64,000 nt of DNA from Algorimicrobium sp002414705 (GTDB taxonomy: Bacteria > Bacteroidota > Bacteroidia > Flavobacteriales > Flavobacteriaceae), in the NCBI GenBank assembly GCA_963972425.1, contig CAXAUF010000002.1, positions 84,504 to 148,503 on the forward strand. The letters run 5' to 3'. Positions 25,601 to 33,746 of this stretch are shown piece after piece (position 1 is the first letter of the stretch; every line of letters starts with the position of its first letter). A program made the position numbers and the translations under genes. The notes under the pieces are model-generated. The model was not told the DNA's origin. It saw nothing but the letters and a program-made list of their open reading frames with translations, and did not search any database.

Positions 25601-26008
25601 TTATTCTTTGTTTTTTTCTTTCTTTTTAGGCTTAAAACGAAACGCATCACTGAACTCTTTTTTAATTATTTCAAGAGCTCTGTCTGCTTCCAAACGGCTT
25701 CTAAAATTCCCTGCCCATACTTTATATTTAGGCGTTTCATAAATGTCTACCGCATTCCATTGGGTAAAGGATTCCTTAAATTGTTTTATGGCTGCATTAG
25801 CTCCACTTCTATCTCCAGAAAAAATTTGAATCTTATAGCGATCAGAATCACTATCTGATACATTCATTTCTTTCTTTAAAGCTAATAAAGTGTCTAGTTC
25901 AGGAGCCTGATTTATGGTGATTGTGCCTTCTTGGGCATAAAATAAATTAACACTAAATGCTAAACTTAACGTTATTAGTGTAGTGGAATATCTGCTCAAT
26001 AAATTCAT
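25601..26008 (-). CDS. SPOR-domain protein
   Basis: A 135-residue exported protein. I use the ATG at 26008 (MNLLSRYSTT); a TTG two codons upstream is also possible. A signal peptide ends near 'NLFYAQ', and a SPOR-like domain occupies about 55-125 ('RYKIQIFSGDRSGANAAIKQF' region, then 'KYKVWAGNFRSRLEADRAL'). SPOR domains bind peptidoglycan with denuded glycan strands, often at division sites. The protein ends in a basic Lys-rich tail. It is divergent from the act operon. On the minus strand a TAnnTTTG element (plus-strand 26027-26034) lies just upstream. Confidence 0.88.
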   Translation of the reverse strand: MNLLSRYSTTLITLSLAFSVNLFYAQEGTITINQAPELDTLLALKKEMNVSDSDSDRYKIQIFSGDRSGANAAIKQFKESFTQWNAVDIYETPKYKVWAGNFRSRLEADRALEIIKKEFSDAFRFKPKKKEKNKE

Positions 26009-26026
26009 TTTCAATAGTATTTGTTA

Positions 26027-26034
26027 CAAATGTA
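26027..26034 (-). promoter_or_regulatory. Candidate -7 promoter element of the SPOR gene
   Basis: CAAATGTA on the plus strand reads TACATTTG on the minus strand, fitting TAnnTTTG, 19 bases upstream of the ATG at 26008. No matching -33 TTG is seen. Confidence 0.4.
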
Positions 26035-26132
26035 AAAGATTATAACTTAAATGTCTGTACTTTTATTATTTAGAATTTCTCTAAATTAGCAATTAACAGT
26101 TCTGTAACATTTCTAAAATCGACTTTATATGT

Positions 26133-26140
26133 TACTTTTG
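26133..26140 (+). promoter_or_regulatory. Candidate -7 promoter element of the act operon
   Basis: TACTTTTG followed by C fits TAnnTTTG; TTC 19 bases upstream is one base off the -33 TTG. It lies 84 bases before the chosen actA start, so the operon would have a leader of roughly 75 bases. Confidence 0.45.
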
Positions 26141-26223
26141 CGAGAGATTTTATTATTGTATTTTTTTTCTTTTGTTAATTGAAAAAATCATACCAAAGTT
26201 TAGAAGTTAATTCAACCAATAAT

Positions 26224-27516
26224 ATGAAACAGGTGAATCACCGAAAATTAGGCAAGAACATTTTACGTTTAAGTTTAGTTATTTTATTAGCATTTTCAAC
26301 ATCGCTTTCTGCTCAAGAAGGTGATCCAGTTAACGGTAAATCTTTATTTAATGCCAACTGTGCTGCTTGTCATAAATTAGACAAGAAGATGACAGGTCCT
26401 GCCTTACGAAATGTAGAGCAGCGTCTGGCTGAAAGTGAAGGTTTAGATCGAGAATGGTTAAGTTCTTGGATCCGTAACAGTTCCGCTCTAGTTAAATCTG
26501 GAGATACGTATGCTAATAAAATATTCAATGAGTATGGAGGTGCTGCAATGACAGCCTTTCCACAATTATCAGATCAAGACATTAGTGATGTTTTAGCATA
26601 TACTGCTGAAGAAGCTCCAGCTCCACCAGTAGGTGTTCAGGCGGTAGCAGCGCAAGGAGGTGTGTCTGATGATTCAAGTATGTCTAACAAGATTATTTTA
26701 GGCGCATTAACGGTACTTTTTGCTTTATTAGCAATGGCACTTGTTTTAGTAAGACAAACACTTAATCGTTTTGCAGAAGCAAAAGGGGTAGATGTTTCTG
26801 AAACAAAAGGAACACCAATTTGGAAAGCTTTTATTCAAAATCAGTTTTTAGTACTGGTTTCAGCTATCATTTTATTATTAGCAAGTGGTTATTTCGTTTA
26901 TGGCTACTTTATGCAAGTAGGAGTCGATCAAGGTTATCAGCCGGTGCAACCAATCCATTATTCTCATAAAATTCACGCAGGTGATAATGGTATTGATTGT
27001 AAGTACTGTCACTCATCAGCGCGTGTGAGTAAGCATTCAGGGATTCCTTCCTTAAATGTTTGTATGAATTGTCATAAATCAATTTATGAAGTAGCGCCAG
27101 AAACAGCAACAGAGGATTACAGCAAAGAATTTTACGATGGTGAAATTAAGAAACTTTATGCTGCTGTAGGTTGGGATGATGCTGAACAAAAATATACAGG
27201 AGAAACACAACCGGTTAAATGGCTTCGTATTCATAACTTGCCAGATTTCGCATATTTTAATCACTCACAGCACGTTTCTGTTGCAGGAATTGAATGTCAA
27301 ACTTGTCATGGACCTGTAGAGGAAATGGAAATCATGTATCAACACGCTCCATTAACAATGGGATGGTGTATTAACTGTCACAGAGAAACAAATGTGAAGG
27401 TAGAAGACAATGCATACTACACGAAAATTCATGAAGAATTATCTAAAAAGTATGGCGTAGACAAGCTAACAGCTGCTCAAATGGGTGGTCTGGAATGTGG
27501 TAAGTGTCACTACTAA
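26224..27516 (+). CDS. actA: Alternative complex III subunit ActA, multiheme cytochrome c
   Basis: A 430-residue electron-transfer subunit of the quinol:acceptor oxidoreductase called alternative complex III. I use the ATG at 26224, which starts the signal peptide (ends 'SLSAQ'); a TTG at 26179 in the same frame is possible but would put 15 extra residues before it. An N-terminal monoheme domain has CAACH (Cys46) and a likely Met ligand in 'AAMTAFPQL'. Two membrane helices follow (about 158-180 and 217-240). The periplasmic C-terminal part has five heme sites: CKYCH (259), CMNCH, CQTCH, CINCH and CGKCH (425). First gene of actABCDEF-coxBA. Confidence 0.95.
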   Translation: MKQVNHRKLGKNILRLSLVILLAFSTSLSAQEGDPVNGKSLFNANCAACHKLDKKMTGPALRNVEQRLAESEGLDREWLSSWIRNSSALVKSGDTYANKIFNEYGGAAMTAFPQLSDQDISDVLAYTAEEAPAPPVGVQAVAAQGGVSDDSSMSNKIILGALTVLFALLAMALVLVRQTLNRFAEAKGVDVSETKGTPIWKAFIQNQFLVLVSAIILLLASGYFVYGYFMQVGVDQGYQPVQPIHYSHKIHAGDNGIDCKYCHSSARVSKHSGIPSLNVCMNCHKSIYEVAPETATEDYSKEFYDGEIKKLYAAVGWDDAEQKYTGETQPVKWLRIHNLPDFAYFNHSQHVSVAGIECQTCHGPVEEMEIMYQHAPLTMGWCINCHRETNVKVEDNAYYTKIHEELSKKYGVDKLTAAQMGGLECGKCHY

Positions 27517-27609
27517 ATAGTATATTAGTAGCTTCCACGAAAGTGGAAATCTCATAAAAGGGATTTAAAACGTTAAATAAATTAATAAGAAGTAATTCAA
27601 TTATATAAT

Positions 27610-30600
27610 ATGTCATCAAACAAGAAATACTGGAAAAGTGTTGAAGAGCTAAACGAGAATAGCTCAATTGTTGAGACGCTAAAACAAAACGAATTTGTTT
27701 CAGAAATCCCTACAGACGAATTTTTAGGTAATAAAGAATCGTTAGAGAGTTCTAAAACAACACGTCGTGATTTCTTAAAATATGTTGGTTTTAGTACAGC
27801 TGCTGCATCATTAGCCGCTTGCGAAGGACCAGTTATTAAGTCTATACCTTATGTTGTGCAGCCAGAGGAAATTACGCCTGGTGTTGCAAACTATTACGCA
27901 ACAACAATTGCTGATGGTTATGACTATGCGTCTGTTTTAGTTAAAACTCGTGAAGGTCGTCCAATTAAAATTGAAAAGAACACATTAGCTGCTACCAATG
28001 GTCATGCAAATGCTAGAGTGAATGCTTCGGTTTTAGGATTGTACGACAGTATGCGAATTCAAGGTCCAATGAAAGCAGGTGAGCCTATTTCATGGAGTGA
28101 ATTTGATGCCGAAGTTGGTCAGAAATTAACAAGTTTAAGTGGTTCTGGCAAAGCTATTGTGTTATTAACACAAACGTATGCTAGTCCATCAACCTCTAAA
28201 TTAGTTAATGAGTTTAAAGCAAAATTTGGTAATGTGCGTCATGTACAATATGATGCTATTTCTGAATCTGCAGCTTTAGATGCTTTTGAAGCAAACTATG
28301 GTGAACGTGGACTTGCTAATTATGACTTTACAAAAGCCATGACAATTGTTTCTGTTGGAGCAGATTTTCTGGGCGATTGGCAATGTGGCGGATTTGATTC
28401 TGGTTATGCCAAGAATAAAGTTCCTACTAATGGAAAAATGTCACGTCATATTCAGTTTGAATCTAACTTATCTATTACAGGAGCAAATGCAGATAAGCGT
28501 GTGCCTTTAACACCAAGTCAGCAAAAAGTAGCTCTAGCCAAATTATATAGCTATGTAGTTGGAGGTTCTGTTTCAGGTGAATTACCTGAACACATAAATG
28601 AAGCCGTTCAAAAAGCAGCTTCCGAATTGAAAAAAGCAGGCAGTAAAGGTGTTGTTGTAACTGGTATTCAAGATGTGAATGCGCAAACAGTTGTTTTAGC
28701 AATCAATGAATTCTTAAATAGCCAAGCGTTTGATCCAAATACACCAATAAAAACAAAACAAGGAAATGATAAAGCAGTCATGACTTTAATTGCTGACATG
28801 AAAGCAGGAAAAGTTGGCGCTATTATTATGAGTGGCGTTAATCCACTATATACATTACCAAATGCTGCAGATTTTTCTGAAGGTATGAAGCAAACAGATC
28901 TTTCTGTTTCTTTTACTATGAAAGCAGATGAAACAGCATTAGAAACGGAATATCAAGCTGCAGCTCCACATTATTTAGAATCTTGGGGAGATGTTGAATT
29001 GAAAAAAGGCCATTTTGCTTTAATGCAACCAACTATTCGTCCGTTATTTGATACACGTCAGTTTCAAGAAGCTTTATTAAAGTGGACTGATAATAGTATG
29101 TCTTATCATGATTATGTTAAGCAAACATGGAATTCAAGTATTTTAGGTAGTACATCTTTTAGCCAAGCTTTGCATGATGGTGTGTTTGTTTCACGTTATG
29201 CTTCAGCAAATGGTAATGAAACCACAACGACAACAACATCTAAAACGACTCTTAACGAAAAAGATAAGAAGACGTGGGTTGGAGGCATCATCCAAGACGT
29301 AGCTGAAGGTGTTGGCTTAAGAGATAAAGAAGAAGATACTTATACAACTACAACAAGTTCTAATACAACAACTACAAGTAACGGTATTTCTGTACCTGTA
29401 GCTGTTTCTGGTGGAGATGCAGCTAGAAAACTAGGAGCAACGTCTACTTCTAATGGATTAGAATTAACATTATATTCTAAAACATCAATGGGTAATGGTC
29501 AACAAGCCAATAACCCATGGTTGCAAGAAATGCCAGATCCTATTACAAGAACTACTTGGGATAACTATGTAACCGTTTCACAAGCAGACGCTAAAGATTT
29601 AGGTATTAAAAACTGGAACGAAGCAGATGGTGGTTTAAATGGTAGTATTGTTGAATTATCTGTAAATGGTGTTTCAGTAAATGCTCCTGTAATTATTCAA
29701 CCTGGACAAGCAAAAGGGTCTATAGGATTAGCTTTTGGTTATGGACGAACTGCTGGTTTAAAAGAAGAAATGCAAACAGGTGTTAATGCATATCCATTGT
29801 ATACGGATTTTAATCCATCGCAAGGTAATGTAATAATGAATGTTGTTGCTGGCGAACATGAGTTTGCTTGTGTTCAACTTCATAACACCTTAATGGGTCG
29901 TGGTGATATTATTAAAGAAACGACATTAGAAGTTTTTAATACAAAAGACAAGAAGTACTGGAATGCAATTCCAATGGTTTCCTTAAACCATGAGGAAACT
30001 CCAGTAACATCTCCAGAAGTAGATTTATGGGACGAATTTGATCGTTCAATTGGTCATCATTTCAATCTATCTATCGACTTAAATTCCTGTACAGGTTGTG
30101 GTGCTTGTGTTATTGCATGTCATGCAGAAAATAATGTACCAGTAGTAGGTAAAGAGGAAATTCGTCGTAGTCGTGATATGCACTGGTTACGTATTGATAG
30201 ATATTATTCTTCAGAAGAAACTTTTGAAGGTGATAATACCAAGAAGGAAGAAACAACAGGATTAGCTATTAAAGATGCTTTGTTTGAAATGGAAACAGCA
30301 TCATCTAACCCGCAAGTTGCTTTTCAACCAGTTATGTGTCAACATTGTAATCACGCACCTTGTGAAACTGTTTGCCCAGTTGCAGCAACATCACATGGCC
30401 GTCAAGGACAGAATCACATGGCTTATAACCGTTGTGTAGGTACACGTTATTGCGCTAATAACTGTCCATATAAAGTACGTCGTTTTAACTGGTTCTTATA
30501 CAACCAAAACGATGAGTTTGATTACCACATGAATGATGATTTAGGTCGTATGGTATTAAATCCAGACGTAACGGTACGTTCTCGTGGTGTTATGGAGAAA

Positions 30601-30861
30601 TGTTCTATGTGTATTCAAAAAACACAGAAAACCATTTTAGATGCGAAACGTGATGGTCGTGTTGTTAAAGACGGTGAATTCCAAACAGCTTGTTCTGCAG
30701 CATGTGGAAATGGCGCAATGGTTTTTGGTGACATTAATGATAAAGACAGTCAAGTTGCAAAACTTAAAGAAGATAATCGTATGTATCACTTGTTAGAGCA
30801 CGTAGGAACAAAACCAAACGTGATTTATCATACTAAAGTGAGAAATACAACCGAAGCATAA
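27610..30861 (+). CDS. actB: Alternative complex III subunit ActB, molybdopterin-like/iron-sulfur protein
   Basis: A 1083-residue peripheral subunit that carries the iron-sulfur clusters linking quinol oxidation to the hemes. Residues ~45-71 have a twin-arginine motif (TRRDFL) and a lipobox Cys71 (SLAAC), so it is exported folded and lipid-anchored. Residues ~75-790 are a molybdopterin-oxidoreductase-like domain; the family lacks the cofactor. The C-terminal ferredoxin-like part has four cysteine clusters: 'CTGCGACVIAC' (from 827), 'CQHCNHAPCETVCP', 'CVGTRYCANNCP' and 'CSMC' with 'CSAACGNGAM'. A Thr-rich, low-complexity insert occupies about residues 536-598. It is followed by actC after 34 bases. 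Confidence 0.96.
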   Translation: MSSNKKYWKSVEELNENSSIVETLKQNEFVSEIPTDEFLGNKESLESSKTTRRDFLKYVGFSTAAASLAACEGPVIKSIPYVVQPEEITPGVANYYATTIADGYDYASVLVKTREGRPIKIEKNTLAATNGHANARVNASVLGLYDSMRIQGPMKAGEPISWSEFDAEVGQKLTSLSGSGKAIVLLTQTYASPSTSKLVNEFKAKFGNVRHVQYDAISESAALDAFEANYGERGLANYDFTKAMTIVSVGADFLGDWQCGGFDSGYAKNKVPTNGKMSRHIQFESNLSITGANADKRVPLTPSQQKVALAKLYSYVVGGSVSGELPEHINEAVQKAASELKKAGSKGVVVTGIQDVNAQTVVLAINEFLNSQAFDPNTPIKTKQGNDKAVMTLIADMKAGKVGAIIMSGVNPLYTLPNAADFSEGMKQTDLSVSFTMKADETALETEYQAAAPHYLESWGDVELKKGHFALMQPTIRPLFDTRQFQEALLKWTDNSMSYHDYVKQTWNSSILGSTSFSQALHDGVFVSRYASANGNETTTTTTSKTTLNEKDKKTWVGGIIQDVAEGVGLRDKEEDTYTTTTSSNTTTTSNGISVPVAVSGGDAARKLGATSTSNGLELTLYSKTSMGNGQQANNPWLQEMPDPITRTTWDNYVTVSQADAKDLGIKNWNEADGGLNGSIVELSVNGVSVNAPVIIQPGQAKGSIGLAFGYGRTAGLKEEMQTGVNAYPLYTDFNPSQGNVIMNVVAGEHEFACVQLHNTLMGRGDIIKETTLEVFNTKDKKYWNAIPMVSLNHEETPVTSPEVDLWDEFDRSIGHHFNLSIDLNSCTGCGACVIACHAENNVPVVGKEEIRRSRDMHWLRIDRYYSSEETFEGDNTKKEETTGLAIKDALFEMETASSNPQVAFQPVMCQHCNHAPCETVCPVAATSHGRQGQNHMAYNRCVGTRYCANNCPYKVRRFNWFLYNQNDEFDYHMNDDLGRMVLNPDVTVRSRGVMEKCSMCIQKTQKTILDAKRDGRVVKDGEFQTACSAACGNGAMVFGDINDKDSQVAKLKEDNRMYHLLEHVGTKPNVIYHTKVRNTTEA

Positions 30862-30895
30862 TAAAACGAATTAAGAAAATAATTATAAAAGGATT

Positions 30896-32623
30896 ATGGC
30901 GTCTCATTACGAAGCACCTATTAGAAGACCTTTAGTTACAGGCGAAAAATCATATCACGATGTATCTGTTGATGTGGCAAGACCTGTAGAAGGTAAAGCA
31001 AACAAATCTTGGTGGATTGTATTTTCTATCGCACTTATAGCTTTCCTTTGGGGAGTTGGGTGTATAATTTATACAGTTTCAACAGGTATTGGAACATGGG
31101 GTTTAAACAAGACCGTAGGTTGGGCTTGGGATATTACTAACTTCGTTTGGTGGGTTGGTATTGGTCATGCAGGAACTTTAATTTCTGCGGTACTTTTACT
31201 ATTCCGTCAAAAATGGAGAATGGCAATTAACCGTTCAGCAGAGGCCATGACAATTTTCTCTGTTGTTCAAGCTGGTTTATTCCCAATTATCCACATGGGT
31301 CGTCCATGGTTAGCTTATTGGGTATTACCAATACCAAACCAATTTGGCTCTTTATGGGTTAACTTTAACTCACCTTTACTTTGGGATGTATTTGCAATTT
31401 CAACGTATTTATCTGTGTCATTAGTTTTCTGGTGGACAGGTTTATTACCAGATTTTGCTATGATTCGTGATAGAGCTGTGAGACCTTTTCAAAAGAAAAT
31501 TTATTCTTTGTTAAGTTTTGGTTGGACGGGTCGCGCAAAAGATTGGCAACGTTTTGAAGAAGTATCTTTGGTTCTTGCAGGTTTAGCTACACCATTAGTA
31601 CTTTCAGTACACACGATTGTATCTTTTGACTTCGCAACATCGGTTATACCAGGATGGCATACCACTATTTTTCCACCGTATTTTGTTGCTGGTGCAATTT
31701 TCTCTGGTTTTGCTATGGTAAATACCTTATTAATTATCATGCGTAAAGTATGTAATTTAGAAGATTATATTACCGTTCAACATATAGAATTAATGAACAT
31801 CGTTATCATGCTTACAGGTTCTATTGTAGGTGTTGCATATATTACCGAGTTATTTATTGCTTGGTATTCAGGTGTAGAATACGAACAATATGCGTTTCTA
31901 AACAGAGCAACAGGACCTTACTGGTGGGCTTACCTTTGTATGATGAGTTTTAACGTTTTTTCTCCGCAATTTATGTGGTTTAAAAAGTTACGAACTAGTA
32001 TTATGTTTTCATTCTTTATCTCTATCGTTGTAAACGTTGGTATGTGGTTTGAGCGTTTTGTAATTATTGTAACATCGTTACACCGTGATTACTTACCTTC
32101 ATCCTGGACTATGTTCTCACCAACATTTGTTGATATTGGTATCTTTATTGGAACTATCGGGTTCTTCTTCGTATTATTCTTATTGTATGCAAGAACATTC
32201 CCTGTAATTGCTCAAGCGGAAGTAAAAACGATCTTGAAATCTTCAGGAGAACGTTATAAGAATATTAGAGAGCGTGGTGATAGTCTTGTAGGAACAGGTT
32301 CTGATGCAAGAACATCAGGTACTGCAGCTGTAAAGCCTGCAACACCTAAAGTAGATCATTCTGAAAAAACCAATAATCTATTAGAAAGCCTAGGTAAATT
32401 TGATGCAGCTTCTCAAACTGCTGATGATCTTCAGAAAATTAATGGTATCGGACCAAAAATGGAAGAAGTCCTTAATAGTATAGGTATTTATACATACTTA
32501 CAGGTTAGTAAAATGACTAAAAAAGAATACGACTTGCTAGACGAAATTACGAGTTCATTCCCAGGAAGAGCTGAACGCGATGATTGGTCTGGACAAGCTA
32601 ACCAAATAATAAACGAAGCGTAG
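30896..32623 (+). CDS. actC: Alternative complex III subunit ActC, NrfD-like, with a helix-hairpin-helix tail
   Basis: A 575-residue polytopic quinol-binding subunit of the NrfD/PsrC family, about 10 membrane helices in residues 35-435. Recognisable stretches are 'WWVGIGHAGTLISAVLL' and 'HMGRPWLAYWVLP'. Beyond the membrane part lie a ~70-residue hydrophilic linker and, from about residue 510, a helix-hairpin-helix-like domain with 'DDLQKINGIGPKMEEVLNSI' followed by 'TYLQVSKMTKKEYDLLDE'. That tail is not needed for the NrfD fold and is usually a DNA-binding or protein-contact module. It should sit on the cytoplasmic side if the helix count is right. It ends 3 bases before actD. Confidence 0.94.
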   Translation: MASHYEAPIRRPLVTGEKSYHDVSVDVARPVEGKANKSWWIVFSIALIAFLWGVGCIIYTVSTGIGTWGLNKTVGWAWDITNFVWWVGIGHAGTLISAVLLLFRQKWRMAINRSAEAMTIFSVVQAGLFPIIHMGRPWLAYWVLPIPNQFGSLWVNFNSPLLWDVFAISTYLSVSLVFWWTGLLPDFAMIRDRAVRPFQKKIYSLLSFGWTGRAKDWQRFEEVSLVLAGLATPLVLSVHTIVSFDFATSVIPGWHTTIFPPYFVAGAIFSGFAMVNTLLIIMRKVCNLEDYITVQHIELMNIVIMLTGSIVGVAYITELFIAWYSGVEYEQYAFLNRATGPYWWAYLCMMSFNVFSPQFMWFKKLRTSIMFSFFISIVVNVGMWFERFVIIVTSLHRDYLPSSWTMFSPTFVDIGIFIGTIGFFFVLFLLYARTFPVIAQAEVKTILKSSGERYKNIRERGDSLVGTGSDARTSGTAAVKPATPKVDHSEKTNNLLESLGKFDAASQTADDLQKINGIGPKMEEVLNSIGIYTYLQVSKMTKKEYDLLDEITSSFPGRAERDDWSGQANQIINEA

Positions 32624-32626
32624 ATA

Positions 32627-33163
32627 ATGGAAACATCAAAAGTAATTCACGCTATATATACAGATGACGACATTTTAATGTCTGCTGTAAAACGAGTAAA
32701 AGCTGAAAAGCATCATATAGAAGAAATCTTCACACCTTTTCCAGTTCACGGACTAGATAAAGCTATGGGATTAGAACCAACACGATTAGCTATTGCATCC
32801 TTTATTTATGGTTGTATTGGTTTAACTGTTGCCATTGTGATGATGAATTTTATTATGATTGAAGATTGGCCTCAAGATATTGGAGGTAAGCCAAGTTTTA
32901 GCTACATAGAAAACATGCCAGCATTTGTACCTATCATGTTTGAGTTAACTATTTTCTTTGCAGCGCATTTAATGGTGATAACTTTTTACATGCGTAGTAA
33001 ATTATGGCCATTTAAAAAAGCTGAAAATCCTGATCCAAGAACAACAGATGATCATTTTCTTATGGAAATTGCAGTTCATGGAAATGAAAGCGAATTACAT
33101 AAATTACTATCTGAAACAGGTGCAGTAGAAATTAATATTGTAGAAAAAGAAGAAGCACATTAA
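32627..33163 (+). CDS. actD: Alternative complex III subunit ActD (DUF3341)
   Basis: A 178-residue membrane subunit of the DUF3341 family. It has a cytoplasmic N-terminal ferredoxin-fold-like part, where 'IHAIYTDDDILMSAVKRVK' and 'EEIFTPFPVHGLDKAMGL' are typical, and two membrane helices (about 60-82 and 100-122). The C-terminal tail is hydrophilic. In solved complexes ActD sits at the cytoplasmic face next to ActC. It begins 3 bases after actC and ends 1 base before actE, so it is translationally tight. Confidence 0.95.
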   Translation: METSKVIHAIYTDDDILMSAVKRVKAEKHHIEEIFTPFPVHGLDKAMGLEPTRLAIASFIYGCIGLTVAIVMMNFIMIEDWPQDIGGKPSFSYIENMPAFVPIMFELTIFFAAHLMVITFYMRSKLWPFKKAENPDPRTTDDHFLMEIAVHGNESELHKLLSETGAVEINIVEKEEAH

Positions 33164-33164
33164 T

Positions 33165-33722
33165 ATGAAGGCCTTAATAAAAATATCAGTTATAGCATTA
33201 GTATTTGTAACGGTTGCATCTTGTAGTAAAGATTCAAGTCGTAACTACCAATACATGCCAAACATGTACGAGTCTGTTGGTTATGAAGCATATTCTGAAA
33301 CCGAAGCTTTTAGAAACGGTGTTGAAGCGCAATTACCTGCCGAAGGATCTGTAGCAAGAGGTCACATACCTTTTGATATTGATAATACACTTGAAGGATA
33401 CAATCTAGCCAAAGCTACTTTAATGAATCCAATAGATTCTTTACAAATTGATTCTGCTAGAGGAAAAGAGTTATATGACATTTACTGTGGAATTTGCCAT
33501 GGAACGAAAGGTGATGGTAAAGGTAATTTAGTTAAACGTGAAAAAATTCTTGGTATTCCTAGTTATGCAGATGTTGGTAGAGCAATAACAGCAGGAAGTA
33601 TTTATCATACTATTTATTATGGTAAAAACGCTATGGGTTCGTATGCTAACCAATTGAATGAAGAAGAGCGTTGGCAAGTAACGGCTTATGTATTAGAGTT
33701 GAAAGCCAATTTAGAAAAATAA
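33165..33722 (+). CDS. actE: Alternative complex III subunit ActE, monoheme cytochrome c lipoprotein
   Basis: A 185-residue lipoprotein cytochrome. The signal MKALIKISVIALVFVTVASC ends at lipobox Cys20. One heme site CGICH lies near residue 107, with a likely Met axial ligand in 'GKNAMGSYANQL'. In the complex ActE carries the terminal heme that hands electrons to the oxidase or a soluble carrier; coxB and coxA follow two genes downstream, which fits direct transfer. Standard length for the family. Confidence 0.95.
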   Translation: MKALIKISVIALVFVTVASCSKDSSRNYQYMPNMYESVGYEAYSETEAFRNGVEAQLPAEGSVARGHIPFDIDNTLEGYNLAKATLMNPIDSLQIDSARGKELYDIYCGICHGTKGDGKGNLVKREKILGIPSYADVGRAITAGSIYHTIYYGKNAMGSYANQLNEEERWQVTAYVLELKANLEK

Positions 33723-33746
33723 GATAGATAAAGATTATATATAGAT

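Noticed and set aside
27517..27609. Gap between actA and actB checked for a terminator or small gene
   Set aside because: Only a weak short inverted repeat (CCACGAAAGTGG) near 27535 is visible, with no T-run or reading frame; the operon is probably continuous.
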